Assembly (NCBI RefSeq): GCF_034274695.1
Contig: NZ_CP128362.1
Coordinates: 5,954,501 to 6,018,500 of the forward strand
DNA length: 64,000 nucleotides
Direction: 5' to 3'
Origin: Chitinophaga sp. LS1
GTDB taxonomy: Bacteria > Bacteroidota > Bacteroidia > Chitinophagales > Chitinophagaceae
Below are positions 53,435 to 62,657 of this stretch, in pieces. The notes under the pieces were generated by a model. The model saw nothing but the letters and a program-made list of their open reading frames with translations. It did no database searches and was not told the origin of the DNA. A program made the position numbers and the translations under genes. Each line of letters starts with the position of its first letter. The first letter of the stretch is position 1.

Positions 53435-54538
53435 TTATTTACCAAGTGCCACATTTATATCCTTGTACATTACTCTGAAACAGCGGCTGGTACTCATCAA
53501 AGTATCATTGGGTACTTTTCGGCCGTAATACTCGTCCATAAAGGATTCCGCGTTGGACCAGACGGTCTGCATCATACCCTGATAACGGTCTTTCATTTCG
53601 GGTGTAGCAGCATTTCTAAATTCTATCATATCTTTTAGTTGTTGCTGGGCAAATGCTGGTTTTCTCCAAGGACAGGTAATAATATTGAGGCCTTTGATGG
53701 CAAAATAAGCCGGTGTTTTCTCCGGACGATCGTAATGCCAGTCACAGATCATCACGTCTTTTGGGATCAGGTCTATGGCGCGGTAGGTATTGTTCATACT
53801 GGCCTCCCACATGCCCAGACCGGTCGTTTTGCCATCCAGCAGGCGATCGCCCCATATCCATAACTGGCGGCCCTTTTCTGCCAGGTGGTTGCGCAGGGTG
53901 GATACTTCGCCGGCAAAGAGTTCGGCCTTGTCCCTGCCACCGCAACGGGGGCATTTCTCCTCTCCTATATAGAATACTTCGTCCATGCCCGCATGAAAGG
54001 CGGTGGTTTCGAATACATCACAGAGTTCGTCTATGATATCGAAAACGACCTTGTGCAGCCCCGGCGCCAGTGGACAATAGCTTTTACAATAGAGACCGTC
54101 GGGGTTTGGCCATACATATTTCTCAGGCATTTTTACCCAGGGTGTTTCGTCAAACTGCGGGTATTTTACAAGAAGGGCATTGACCTCTCCTGCCCAGGAT
54201 TGATGGCCTAACAGGTTGAACTGTGGAATTAAACGAATGTGATTTTTCTTACATACAGCTACCACCTTTTTGATGTCGGCTTTGGTCAGAGCGTTTCCGG
54301 TGCGGAATTCCGGGTGGCTTTCGTATTGGTAATTGTAGTCGATGCGGAGGACCAGGGTATTCACCTTGCGGGGTGCCAGTTCCTGGTCGATGAATTGAAT
54401 GAATTCGTTCAGGCCAGCTGGTGAGGGCGCCCCGATGCAGAAACCGCGAACGGGGAGAATGCTGTCTGGCGGAGTTTGAGAATAGGAAACGTGTCCTATA
54501 ACGCAGCATAACAGGGTAAAGAAGATGACGTTTTTCAT
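53435..54538 (-). CDS. GH20-like glycoside hydrolase
   Basis: 367 residues from the ATG at 54536-54538, which begins a signal peptide (KNVIFFTLLCCVIGHVSYSQ). The remainder is a TIM barrel. Its Asp-Glu pair in FHAGMDEVFYIGEEKCP (about 180-196) matches the catalytic pair of GH20 enzymes, which use substrate-assisted catalysis on N-acetylhexosamines. The segment LIPQFNLLGHQSWAG fits an earlier barrel strand. Compared with typical GH20 proteins it lacks the N-terminal GH20b domain, so the substrate is uncertain. It is exported and may act on host or microbial glycans. Confidence 0.75.
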   Translation of the reverse strand: MKNVIFFTLLCCVIGHVSYSQTPPDSILPVRGFCIGAPSPAGLNEFIQFIDQELAPRKVNTLVLRIDYNYQYESHPEFRTGNALTKADIKKVVAVCKKNHIRLIPQFNLLGHQSWAGEVNALLVKYPQFDETPWVKMPEKYVWPNPDGLYCKSYCPLAPGLHKVVFDIIDELCDVFETTAFHAGMDEVFYIGEEKCPRCGGRDKAELFAGEVSTLRNHLAEKGRQLWIWGDRLLDGKTTGLGMWEASMNNTYRAIDLIPKDVMICDWHYDRPEKTPAYFAIKGLNIITCPWRKPAFAQQQLKDMIEFRNAATPEMKDRYQGMMQTVWSNAESFMDEYYGRKVPNDTLMSTSRCFRVMYKDINVALGK

Positions 54539-54620
54539 ATTGATAAAATACAAAATAGTCTTATCTCCGATAAAGAAATTACACCAACGGAAAGGCTGGA
54601 AACATAAATTACAGATTTTG

Positions 54621-55430
54621 TTACATTTTCAGGTCAATCGCTCCTCTTATTTCGGTAGAGATCTCTCCTATCGTTGCATTGCCCTTGCTATTCTGTCCTG
54701 TATATACCTTTACGAAACTGACCGAAGACAAGGTGACCTTATTTCCATTATCATCCACTGCATCGGCAATATCAAAGCTATTATACCCACTGGTGCCATA
54801 GTCACTGGTCCAGTTATCCGCATAGCCATACGCAAACCCGGTATTGATATATAGCCCGGCACTATCCTTCAGGGTAGCTGGTAGTTTCATGCCTGTAAAA
54901 GACATGGAATCCCGTGCGGAGATAAAAGACGGATAATATACCTGCGTATGATATACATTGATTGAGACGGTGCCTGAGTCACCCTGGTTGTCTTTCCACT
55001 TTACATCTGCATAGCCACCGGGATTATAGTAAGTGATTTTGTAGTTCTTTACGGCATTGGTATATTGATCACCTGCTATTGTATACCAGGCATCATCCGG
55101 TAATCCATTTCCATTTACATCCTGACTTACCATTACGATACCTGGTTCTGACAGGCTTTCGATGGTATTGCTATAGATGCCGAATTTTGACACGCCATGA
55201 TCAAATCCGAATACGACATAGCCTCCAAATGCACCCAGGGTAAGCACATTTTCTGTACTACCTACCAGCTTTTGCGCAGCTGCGCTATCCCCGATACTTG
55301 TATTTACAAACTGGCCGGGGGCGGGTTTGTATTCAAATATTGTGCTGATGTATTTACTGGTCGTGTTTGTGCCTGTGTTTTCTTTTTTACATGCAGTAAA
55401 AGCTAATAAGATAAATAACCACTTCTTCAT
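54621..55430 (-). CDS. Surface lipoprotein of the B12 uptake operon
   Basis: 269 residues. A short lipoprotein signal (KKWLFILLAFTAC, Cys near 14) is followed by KKENTG. The mature domain is strand-rich (NGNGLPDDAWYTIAG; YNPGGYADVKWKDNQGDSG) with an Asp-rich calcium-loop-like stretch VNGNGLPDDA. It is the last gene of a tight minus-strand operon behind a cobalamin riboswitch, next to BtuG/BtuB-like genes (3-base gap to the next). In Bacteroidota B12 loci an extra surface lipoprotein that binds cobalamin (BtuH-type) is often found in this position. That identity is suggested by context only. Confidence 0.7.
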   Translation of the reverse strand: MKKWLFILLAFTACKKENTGTNTTSKYISTIFEYKPAPGQFVNTSIGDSAAAQKLVGSTENVLTLGAFGGYVVFGFDHGVSKFGIYSNTIESLSEPGIVMVSQDVNGNGLPDDAWYTIAGDQYTNAVKNYKITYYNPGGYADVKWKDNQGDSGTVSINVYHTQVYYPSFISARDSMSFTGMKLPATLKDSAGLYINTGFAYGYADNWTSDYGTSGYNSFDIADAVDDNGNKVTLSSVSFVKVYTGQNSKGNATIGEISTEIRGAIDLKM

Positions 55431-55433
55431 AAA

Positions 55434-56531
55434 TTATTGAATATAGGTGATCACTGAAGGAATATTACCGGTTGTAACACTCCATTTTTTAGCACCTGTC
55501 TTATCAAAACAATACAATATACCTGGCAGTAAATAATCCTTTACATCAGTAATAAGTATATCTCTTGTAACCGGATCTACTGCTATGCCATAAGGTGTTG
55601 TAATTGCCTGGTTCTGAATGAACCCATTGCTTACAATTGATTTCGTTTTTACATTCACTATGCCATAACCAATGGTATTTGCGCCTGTAATATTACTCCA
55701 TTGTACGCTGATGATATAGGCAGAATCGCCCTGAATGGCGAGGTTGCTTACAGCCAGGCTAAGTGAATCTGTCACCGCATCTTTCGTTGTGCTGACTATA
55801 AACAGTTTTGATGGAATATTATCATAATTTCCACGGGAGGTCACATACAGGTTGCCATATCCATCTGCTTTTACATGCTGCAGGTTGATAGCAACATCAA
55901 TGGTGTGGGTTACGGTAAATGAGCTCAGATCTATTACTGATAAGGTGCGGTCATAATTAGAAGATGTATAGCCGCCGGAGTTCGCCACATACAATTTACT
56001 GCCTGTTACCGCCATTTCTTCCGGCTGGCGACCTACGGTCACCGTGCGCAATACTTCGAAAGTGGAGGTATCTGCTTCTGCTACAAACCCCGATCCATCT
56101 GTACTGCCACTTGCGGCCGCGTAAGAACTCACATACGCCTTGCCGTTATAAAAGGAAATATACCTGCAGCTCCGTACGCTGATTTCACCCAGGTGTTTGG
56201 CGGTATGTTTATCCATCACTTCTACCCTATCCGATCCATTGATCACCGCATATAGCTTGTTGCCATATACTTTCATATCATTGCCTACATCTCCTAATTC
56301 CTTTACTATGGAAGGATTAATTTCTCCATATATATTCAGGTTGTAATCGCCTTTGGCGCCATTAAAATAATCGAGGGAGGTCTGGTTCAATCCCATATTT
56401 CCTTCATTTAATAAATAGAAGGAACTTTGGTTTGTATCATCCGTAACATGCGTAGCCTCGCTGGAACTGCTGTCAGTACCACTCTTTCTACATGCACTTA
56501 ATACCAGTAAGACGAAGATCCACTTTCTCAT
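55434..56531 (-). CDS. BtuG-like surface lipoprotein, second copy (DUF5074 beta-propeller)
   Basis: 365 residues. A lipoprotein signal (RKWIFVLLVLSAC) is followed by a Ser-rich linker and a YVTN-like seven-bladed beta-propeller pattern (FYLLNEGNMGLNQTSLDYFN; VYGNKLYAVINGSDRVEVMD; KLYVANSGGYTSSNYDRTLSVIDLSSF). This is the DUF5074 type to which B12-capturing BtuG proteins belong. BtuG sits on BtuB and passes cobalamin to it. It lies 5 bases after the BtuB-like gene. A first BtuG-like gene precedes BtuB in the same operon, so the operon has two candidate capture proteins. Confidence 0.85.
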   Translation of the reverse strand: MRKWIFVLLVLSACRKSGTDSSSSEATHVTDDTNQSSFYLLNEGNMGLNQTSLDYFNGAKGDYNLNIYGEINPSIVKELGDVGNDMKVYGNKLYAVINGSDRVEVMDKHTAKHLGEISVRSCRYISFYNGKAYVSSYAAASGSTDGSGFVAEADTSTFEVLRTVTVGRQPEEMAVTGSKLYVANSGGYTSSNYDRTLSVIDLSSFTVTHTIDVAINLQHVKADGYGNLYVTSRGNYDNIPSKLFIVSTTKDAVTDSLSLAVSNLAIQGDSAYIISVQWSNITGANTIGYGIVNVKTKSIVSNGFIQNQAITTPYGIAVDPVTRDILITDVKDYLLPGILYCFDKTGAKKWSVTTGNIPSVITYIQ

Positions 56532-56536
56532 ATCAG

Positions 56537-58477
56537 TTAAAAATTTACACTGGCAGTCATACGATAATAACGTCCCGGCATGGGATAGTTATAAATTACA
56601 TCGTAGTACTGGTTGAATACATTATTGATTTCTCCTGTCAGTTTCAGCTGACGGTTATGCCATGACACAGACAGGTCATGCGTATACCAGGGTTCTATAT
56701 AATACTCCGGAATATTGACGCTACCATAGTAACGTGCTCCTACATACACAAAGCTATAATTCAGGTCCCATGCCTTCCAGGACAGGTTGGTGGTAAAAGA
56801 CCCGCTGTGTAAGGGTACGTATACGATCTGTTGATTATTATTGTCCGTTGCTTTCTGATAAGTATACTTGAGCGAGAAGTTTGTTCCAATTTCTCTGAAG
56901 AAGCGTGGCGAGGTCTGCACACCCGCATCTACGCCATAAATATTCACTAATCCGATATTCTGCATTTGCCAGCGGAAGAGTTTACCCGGCACAGCTACGA
57001 TCTTATCAGTCACCCTGCTGTAGTAAGCATCTGTCTGAATAGCAAAGTATTGCCACCAGCCGGCGGAGGTCTTTGTATAACTGGCTCCTATATCATATTG
57101 TTTGCTATATTCAGGTTTCAGGGTGGGATTGCCCGTGGTGGTGTAATAAAGATCATTGAAAGTAGGCATGCGGAAGATGTGCTTATAAAATGTCCTGATC
57201 CTTAAAGACGGATCTGCGAATGGTTGCCAGGAGGCAATGACAGTGGGCGTATAAGCTCTTCTATTGCCACCACTGGTATAGAGCTTTGTACTTTCATTGA
57301 TGATACTCGCTAATACACTTCCCTGCAGATCGATCCTGTTAAAATGTAATTGAGTAGCGCCTGCTACCAATGTGGTGACCCTTGTAGGAATAGAGAAGTG
57401 ATCAAGGTTCACAGCGGTCATCTGGTTCACCTGGAAATCGGCGGAGAGCGCAACATCCCACCAGTCTTTGATACGGTATTGATTGGCAGCAGATAAATAA
57501 TATTCGTGCTGGCGGAACCGGTTCATAAGCGGCCCACTCGTAGTTACAATCGTAGTATCGAGATAGCGTACATAATCCAGCATATACTTGCCGTTCAGCT
57601 GCATGCTGTACCTGCCGGATTTTTGGTTATAGCCTCCCTGTATAAATGCATTTCGATCCCACTGACGCTGTCCGTTTTCAAAATGCCCTTTCACAATGGG
57701 ACCTGGCAGGCCACGGGCGGAGTTATAATAATAACCCTGTACGTGCCAGTTACTGCTATCTTTGCCATTGCCATATACACCTGCTTCTACGCGCCAGGCA
57801 TCGATGTCTCCATTCTTTCGTACAGCAGTGGTGTCATAATCATTATAGCGATAACGGAATTTGTATTGTCCGTCTGCATGGGTCCATTCTGAGCTGACAA
57901 TAGCTGCTATTTTATTTGACAGTTTTTTTTCTATTCTCATGGAAGGATTGATCAATCCAAAACTACCGGTCTTAAAGCCTGCTTTACCATGTAGGGTTTC
58001 AGCTCCCTGAAAGACAGGTTTTCTGGATTGCAAATAAATAGAGGCTGCTGAAGCAAATCCTTTTGCAGGTTGGAAGATTACGCCTTTCTGGGCGTTGTAG
58101 AGGTCTATTTGTTCAATATTGTCAAGGGAAAACCGCCCTAGATCTACTGTGCCGTTTTGTGCATTGCTTAGTTGAATGCCATCATAAAATACACCCAGCT
58201 GGTTGGTACCCATGCTATGTACATTGAGCGTTTTGAGGCCGCCTATGCCACCATAATCTTTGATCTGAACACCTGAGAAGAACCGGGCAGCATCTGCCAC
58301 GGAGAGGCTATTCATTTTTTCCAGTGCCTTGCCGCTGAGGGTTTGAACGGGCGTAATCGCACCGGGTTTGGCAGAGAAGATCGTAATCGTCTGTAAGGTA
58401 TGAGTCGTATCATTTTGCTGTGCCTGTAAATGCAGGCACAGCAAAATGAAGCTTATTATAAAACTGGTTGTCTTCAT
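56537..58477 (-). CDS. BtuB-like TonB-dependent vitamin B12 receptor
   Basis: 646 residues, close to BtuB length. A signal peptide (about 1-19, ending LHLQAQ) leads into a plug domain (about 30-150; LSVADAARFFSGVQIKDYGGIGGLKTLNVHSMG and QLGVFYDGIQLSNAQNGTVDLGRFSLDNIEQIDLYN) and a 22-strand-type barrel ending RYYRMTASVNF with terminal Phe. The cobalamin riboswitch upstream and BtuG-like genes on both sides identify the likely cargo as cobalamin. Gaps are 1 base upstream and 5 bases downstream, so it is co-transcribed. Confidence 0.9.
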   Translation of the reverse strand: MKTTSFIISFILLCLHLQAQQNDTTHTLQTITIFSAKPGAITPVQTLSGKALEKMNSLSVADAARFFSGVQIKDYGGIGGLKTLNVHSMGTNQLGVFYDGIQLSNAQNGTVDLGRFSLDNIEQIDLYNAQKGVIFQPAKGFASAASIYLQSRKPVFQGAETLHGKAGFKTGSFGLINPSMRIEKKLSNKIAAIVSSEWTHADGQYKFRYRYNDYDTTAVRKNGDIDAWRVEAGVYGNGKDSSNWHVQGYYYNSARGLPGPIVKGHFENGQRQWDRNAFIQGGYNQKSGRYSMQLNGKYMLDYVRYLDTTIVTTSGPLMNRFRQHEYYLSAANQYRIKDWWDVALSADFQVNQMTAVNLDHFSIPTRVTTLVAGATQLHFNRIDLQGSVLASIINESTKLYTSGGNRRAYTPTVIASWQPFADPSLRIRTFYKHIFRMPTFNDLYYTTTGNPTLKPEYSKQYDIGASYTKTSAGWWQYFAIQTDAYYSRVTDKIVAVPGKLFRWQMQNIGLVNIYGVDAGVQTSPRFFREIGTNFSLKYTYQKATDNNNQQIVYVPLHSGSFTTNLSWKAWDLNYSFVYVGARYYGSVNIPEYYIEPWYTHDLSVSWHNRQLKLTGEINNVFNQYYDVIYNYPMPGRYYRMTASVNF

Positions 58478-58478
58478 A

Positions 58479-59537
58479 TTAATGGAACACGACCATGGCT
58501 GGATACAGATTGTCCGTGTAGGAAATTGCAGATTTTAAAGTTGCGTCTGCGGCGCTGTAAGTATAAAGTGTATTGTTAGCGTCCCCATAGAAACCTCCTG
58601 TTGTGATCAGTACAAGGGTGTTTTTCGCTGCGTCGTAACCAATACCTTTACCATAGAAGTAGTGGTCAGCTGGCAGGGTGATATAAGCGCTGCTCAGGGA
58701 GCTGTTGTTGCCGGAAACATAGCGGTATACCTTCTGGTCATCGCTCAGCACATAGACCGCATTCTCCTGGGTAGAAGCGACGATAGAGCTGCTGGTGAAT
58801 ACCCATTCGTTATAGCGAACATTAAACGAGGTGGTGATCGTATCGACCTTCAGTGTAGACGGATCGATTTTGAGCAGGGCATTTGTTTGCGCAGCATATA
58901 TGTAGCCATCTTGACCCTGGGCAAAACCAGCTATTGCAGTACCTAAATTCTTTGCTATGGAGTAGTCGCTGGTCTTCAATGCTACGATACCGTCGTTAGC
59001 AGTTAATGCAAATACATAGTTGCCTGATTTGAGCATATCGCTAACGCTACCACTTACACCTGTGATTTTGGTACCCACGCTCAGGGAAGATAAGGTTACC
59101 GGATAGATACCATCGTCTGTACTGAGCAGCCCATTGCTATTGTCAATACCGATGAATGCATGACCGCTAGCCGGCAAACCTGCATTTCTGGCGCTTTCTT
59201 TCAGGGAATACTCATCAGCGGCTACCAGTGGACCGCCATAGTTGGTTACCAGGTAAAGTTTTCCATTATAAATGGTGCCATATTCGAGGGTGGTGGAGGT
59301 CGTTGCCAGCGGGCTGGATGGGTTCACTGCCAGGTAATTGTCCTGCGAAAGGGTATCCGCATTATAGCTGCGGAAGCTCAGGTCTCCTCCTTTGGAACCG
59401 AAGTTGCCTTCATTTAAAATGAAATAACCATTGTCATAAGTGCCTTTGGAGATAACTGAAGTATTATCATCTTTTTTACAAGAGACTACGAAGAATACGG
59501 CGAATGCTAACAGGAGCGTGTGTAATTTTCTTTGCAT
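58479..59537 (-). CDS. BtuG-like surface lipoprotein (DUF5074 beta-propeller)
   Basis: 352 residues. A lipoprotein signal (RKLHTLLLAFAVFFVVSC, Cys near 20) is followed by KKDDNTS and a beta-propeller pattern beginning NGYFILNEGNFGSKGGDLSFRSYNADTL, close in pattern to the second copy at 55434. It is the first gene behind the cobalamin riboswitch and lies 1 base before the BtuB-like gene. It should sit on the outside of the outer membrane and capture cobalamin with picomolar-type affinity, as known for BtuG. The affinity itself is not shown by sequence. Confidence 0.88.
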   Translation of the reverse strand: MQRKLHTLLLAFAVFFVVSCKKDDNTSVISKGTYDNGYFILNEGNFGSKGGDLSFRSYNADTLSQDNYLAVNPSSPLATTSTTLEYGTIYNGKLYLVTNYGGPLVAADEYSLKESARNAGLPASGHAFIGIDNSNGLLSTDDGIYPVTLSSLSVGTKITGVSGSVSDMLKSGNYVFALTANDGIVALKTSDYSIAKNLGTAIAGFAQGQDGYIYAAQTNALLKIDPSTLKVDTITTSFNVRYNEWVFTSSSIVASTQENAVYVLSDDQKVYRYVSGNNSSLSSAYITLPADHYFYGKGIGYDAAKNTLVLITTGGFYGDANNTLYTYSAADATLKSAISYTDNLYPAMVVFH

Positions 59538-59654
59538 GCTGTTTTAATAATTGTAATAGTTGAAAGGTTCCCGACGGAATAGATCATTCAGCATGATAAG
59601 CGTAATATCATTGTATATCCCGAAGCTTTTCACCCGAAAGCGCTGAATGGATCT

Positions 59655-59825
59655 ATTGCATCGTGGCAGGTCTTCTGGCTCCCTGATTTTCCGGCGGCCT
59701 TCCCATCCATGGTGGACAGTGGCATAGAGTAGAACCGGAAATAATACTCAGGTTACAGCTACGGGGATAGCTCCGGTTTTGCACCGGATTCCCTTTTAAG
59801 CCTATCTAGTGACAGGCACCAAATG
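59655..59825 (-). promoter_or_regulatory. Cobalamin riboswitch
   Basis: On the minus strand this region has the B12-box AGCCAGAAGACCTGCC near the 3' end (about 59663-59678), and the conserved core GGGAATCCGGTGCAAAACCGG leading into GCTATCCCCGTAGCTGT (about 59755-59795). A TGCCTG...AGGC closing arm is present near 59800-59822. These are the defining elements of the adenosylcobalamin riboswitch. It ends about 120 bases before the BtuG-like ATG and should repress the B12 uptake operon when cobalamin is plentiful. Confidence 0.93.
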
Positions 59826-59911
59826 CGGCACAAACCTACACTATGGGGGTGGAATAACCAAATTGAAACGTTTTTTCGCCTATCTTGCCGCAAATTTTTA
59901 AATAATCCGTT

Positions 59912-61693
59912 TTGCTGAGACAACTTTTCCTGTTTGTGGTCCTGCTTTGCGGCGTTATGTGTAGCTATGCCCAGGGGAACCTGAGTAAGACTGTATCAGT
60001 CACCATGACCCGCCAGCCGATATCTTCTGTACTGGACGCCATTGAAATTCAGGGTAATTTTCATTTTTCTTATGTACGGGAAATGGTGCATGCCGATAGT
60101 CTTGTGTCGGTACGCGCCAATCACAGGACTGTGAAGCAGGTACTGGACCAGTTGTTCCAGGGCAGTGTTGCTTATAAGGATGCGGGCAACCAGTTGATGC
60201 TGCAGCCGAATAAGGAGAAGTGGTTCTATGTGAGCGGACATATTACGGATGGCAGTAATGGGCAACCACTGAATAATGCGAGTGTGTATGAAGGGGTGCA
60301 GCTGATTTCGACTATGACAAACGATCAGGGGTATTACCGGCTGCGGCTCAGGGAGAAAGAACGGCCAATGCCTGTGATGCTTACGGTGAGTAAGGAATTA
60401 TATAAAGATACAATTATGATGGTGGCGAGCGGGTATGATCAGGACATCAGTGCGAGTATCAAGCCTGCGGCACCAATCACGTTGGGTATAGTGGATGTGA
60501 ACCAGTATTCGAGAGTGAGTGATACATGGTTTGGAAAGGTGTTTTTAAGTTCCAAACAGCGTATGCAATCTCTGAACTTAAGCAGATTCTTTGCAAATCA
60601 GCCTTATCAGACCTCTTTATTACCCGGGTTGGGTACCCATGGTAAGTTGAGTTCCCAGGTAGTAAATAAGATATCGGTGAATTTTATTGGGGGGTATACG
60701 GCCGGGTTAAATGGGGTCGAAATATCCGGTGCTTTTAATATAGATCAGAAAGATGTGAGATTTGCCCAGTTTGCCTCACTTTTTAATCTGGTGGGTGGTA
60801 AAATGGAAGGCGTGCAGATAGCTGGTTTGCATAACCTGGTCATTGATTCAGTAAAAGGTCTGCAGGCAGCGGGTATCAGCAATATTACAACAAAGGGATT
60901 TGTCGGTGTACAACTCTCTACTACTTATAATGGTGCGAATGGTGAAACCCGGGGATTGGGCGCTTCAGGGATTGTGAATATTTATAGGAAGAATAGTTAT
61001 GGTGTGATGATGGCGGGGGTTGGAAATATGAATACAACGACCATACAGGGTGTGCAGGCAGCTGGGGTGTTCAATATGGCAGAAATGCTGAAAGGTGTGC
61101 AGGTGGCTGGTGTTGTCAATGCGGCTGATACTACCGAAGGTGTGCAGGTAGCAGGCCTCATCAACGTTACGCGGGTATTGAAAGGTGTGCAGGTAGGTGT
61201 GGTGAATTATGCAGATTCGTCTGATGGGTATAGTATTGGCGTGATTAGTATTGTGCGCAGGGGGTATCATCAGTTATTGGTATATAATACAGAGCTGTTG
61301 CCGTTCAACCTGGCGTTTAAGTCAGGGAATAAAAAGCTGTACAGCCTGATTATAGGAGGAGCAAGTTTTATGGAAGGGTCGAAGGCGTACAGTTTTGGGT
61401 ATGGTATTGGAAAGTCGTATAAAGATTATAGTGTAGAGATTACGGAGCAGAATTTGTACCTGGGGAGTTGGGAGATGGTAGGTACGATGGCACGGTTGCA
61501 GACGGCGTGGAATAAGGAAATAGGTAAAAACGCCAGGATCTTTATAGGGCCAGCGTTTACCTTATATTTTAATAGTAAGGATGCAAATGTGGAAGGGTAT
61601 AAGAGCCGGCTGCCGGGCCCATATGGGGCATTTAAATTTAATGACAACCTACGTTATTGGTTTGGCTGGCATGTGGGCTTTAGTTTCTTCTAA
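59912..61693 (+). CDS. STN-domain protein with carboxypeptidase-regulatory domain and LA_2272-like surface repeats
   Basis: 593 residues from a TTG start, which begins a signal peptide (RQLFLFVVLLCGVMCSYAQ). Residues about 25-100 form an STN/secretin-N-type domain (VSVTMTRQPISSVLDAIEIQGNFHFSYV). A CarboxypepD_reg-like domain follows (about 112-190; VSGHITDGSNGQPLNNASVYEG). Residues about 265-440 are tandem repeats of about 20 residues of the form GVQ-(V/I)-AG-(V/L)-x-N, resembling the LA_2272 surface repeat. The C-terminus ends as a barrel-like strand (WHVGFSFF). It is probably an envelope or surface protein; function unknown. It is divergent from the B12 operon. Confidence 0.75.
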   Translation: MLRQLFLFVVLLCGVMCSYAQGNLSKTVSVTMTRQPISSVLDAIEIQGNFHFSYVREMVHADSLVSVRANHRTVKQVLDQLFQGSVAYKDAGNQLMLQPNKEKWFYVSGHITDGSNGQPLNNASVYEGVQLISTMTNDQGYYRLRLREKERPMPVMLTVSKELYKDTIMMVASGYDQDISASIKPAAPITLGIVDVNQYSRVSDTWFGKVFLSSKQRMQSLNLSRFFANQPYQTSLLPGLGTHGKLSSQVVNKISVNFIGGYTAGLNGVEISGAFNIDQKDVRFAQFASLFNLVGGKMEGVQIAGLHNLVIDSVKGLQAAGISNITTKGFVGVQLSTTYNGANGETRGLGASGIVNIYRKNSYGVMMAGVGNMNTTTIQGVQAAGVFNMAEMLKGVQVAGVVNAADTTEGVQVAGLINVTRVLKGVQVGVVNYADSSDGYSIGVISIVRRGYHQLLVYNTELLPFNLAFKSGNKKLYSLIIGGASFMEGSKAYSFGYGIGKSYKDYSVEITEQNLYLGSWEMVGTMARLQTAWNKEIGKNARIFIGPAFTLYFNSKDANVEGYKSRLPGPYGAFKFNDNLRYWFGWHVGFSFF

Positions 61694-61742
61694 GAATTTC
61701 TTTCGTACTGGCGATGGCTACCAATTTCTCCTTAAAATTCAG

Positions 61743-61750
61743 TAAATTTG
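61743..61750 (+). promoter_or_regulatory. Candidate Bacteroidota -7 promoter element
   Basis: TAAATTTG, followed by CCGC, matches TAnnTTTG and lies 32 bases before the aguB ATG at 61782. Confidence 0.5.
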
Positions 61751-61781
61751 CCGCTTCTTTTTCAAATTTAAACACTGGTAA

Positions 61782-62657
61782 ATGTCAAAAGTCAAAGTAG
61801 GTTTTGTGCAAATGAATTGTACGGCCAATAAGGCGGAAAACCTTGCCAAAGCCATCGAGCAGGTAAAAGTTGCCGCATCCAAAGGTGCACAGATCGTTTG
61901 TTTACAGGAGCTGTTTACCTCCCTGTATTTTTGTGATGAAGAGAATTACGACAACTTCTCTCTCGCGGAGCCTATTCCTGGTCCATCTACAGATGCCCTT
62001 CAGAAAGTAGCTGGTGAACTGGGCGTGGTGATCATCGCCTCCCTCTTTGAAAAAAGAGCTGCTGGCCTGTATCACAACACGACTGCTGTACTGGACGCTG
62101 ACGGATCTTACCTTGGCAAATACCGTAAAATGCATATTCCGGACGATCCGGCTTACTACGAAAAATTCTATTTCACCCCTGGTGACTTAGGCTATAAAGT
62201 TTTCAAAACCAAATTCGCCACCATCGGTGTACTTATCTGCTGGGATCAATGGTATCCTGAAGCTGCACGTATCACCGCGCTCATGGGTGCCGAAATACTG
62301 TTCTACCCTACCGCTATTGGCTGGGCAACGTCTCAGGACGAAGCAACCAATACAGAGCAATACAATGCATGGCAGACTATTCAGCGTAGCCACGCTGTTG
62401 CAAACGGTATCCACGTAGTTAGCGTGAACCGTACCGGTTTTGAGCAGGAAGGCCGCATGAAATTCTGGGGTGGCTCCTTCATCTCCAATCCGTTTGGTAC
62501 CATCATCTATCAGGCTTCGCACGAAGAAGAAGAGATCCATGTGGAAGAACTGGATCTGTCTGTAACTGACAGATACCGTACTCACTGGCCTTTCATGCGC
62601 GACAGAAGAATCGACTCTTACGGCAACATCACTAAAAGATTTATCGACGAAGCATAA
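61782..62657 (+). CDS. aguB: N-carbamoylputrescine amidase-type carbon-nitrogen hydrolase
   Basis: 291 residues, nitrilase superfamily. The catalytic Glu is in QLFTSLYFC-adjacent LQELFTS (about 41-47), the Lys in YRKMHIPDD (about 115-123), and the nucleophile Cys in IGVLICWDQWYPEAAR (about 150-165). These and the length match AguB, which hydrolyses N-carbamoylputrescine to putrescine. The stop overlaps the ATG of the agmatine deiminase as TAATG, which makes the pair an agmatine-to-putrescine pathway. Confidence 0.93.
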   Translation: MSKVKVGFVQMNCTANKAENLAKAIEQVKVAASKGAQIVCLQELFTSLYFCDEENYDNFSLAEPIPGPSTDALQKVAGELGVVIIASLFEKRAAGLYHNTTAVLDADGSYLGKYRKMHIPDDPAYYEKFYFTPGDLGYKVFKTKFATIGVLICWDQWYPEAARITALMGAEILFYPTAIGWATSQDEATNTEQYNAWQTIQRSHAVANGIHVVSVNRTGFEQEGRMKFWGGSFISNPFGTIIYQASHEEEEIHVEELDLSVTDRYRTHWPFMRDRRIDSYGNITKRFIDEA

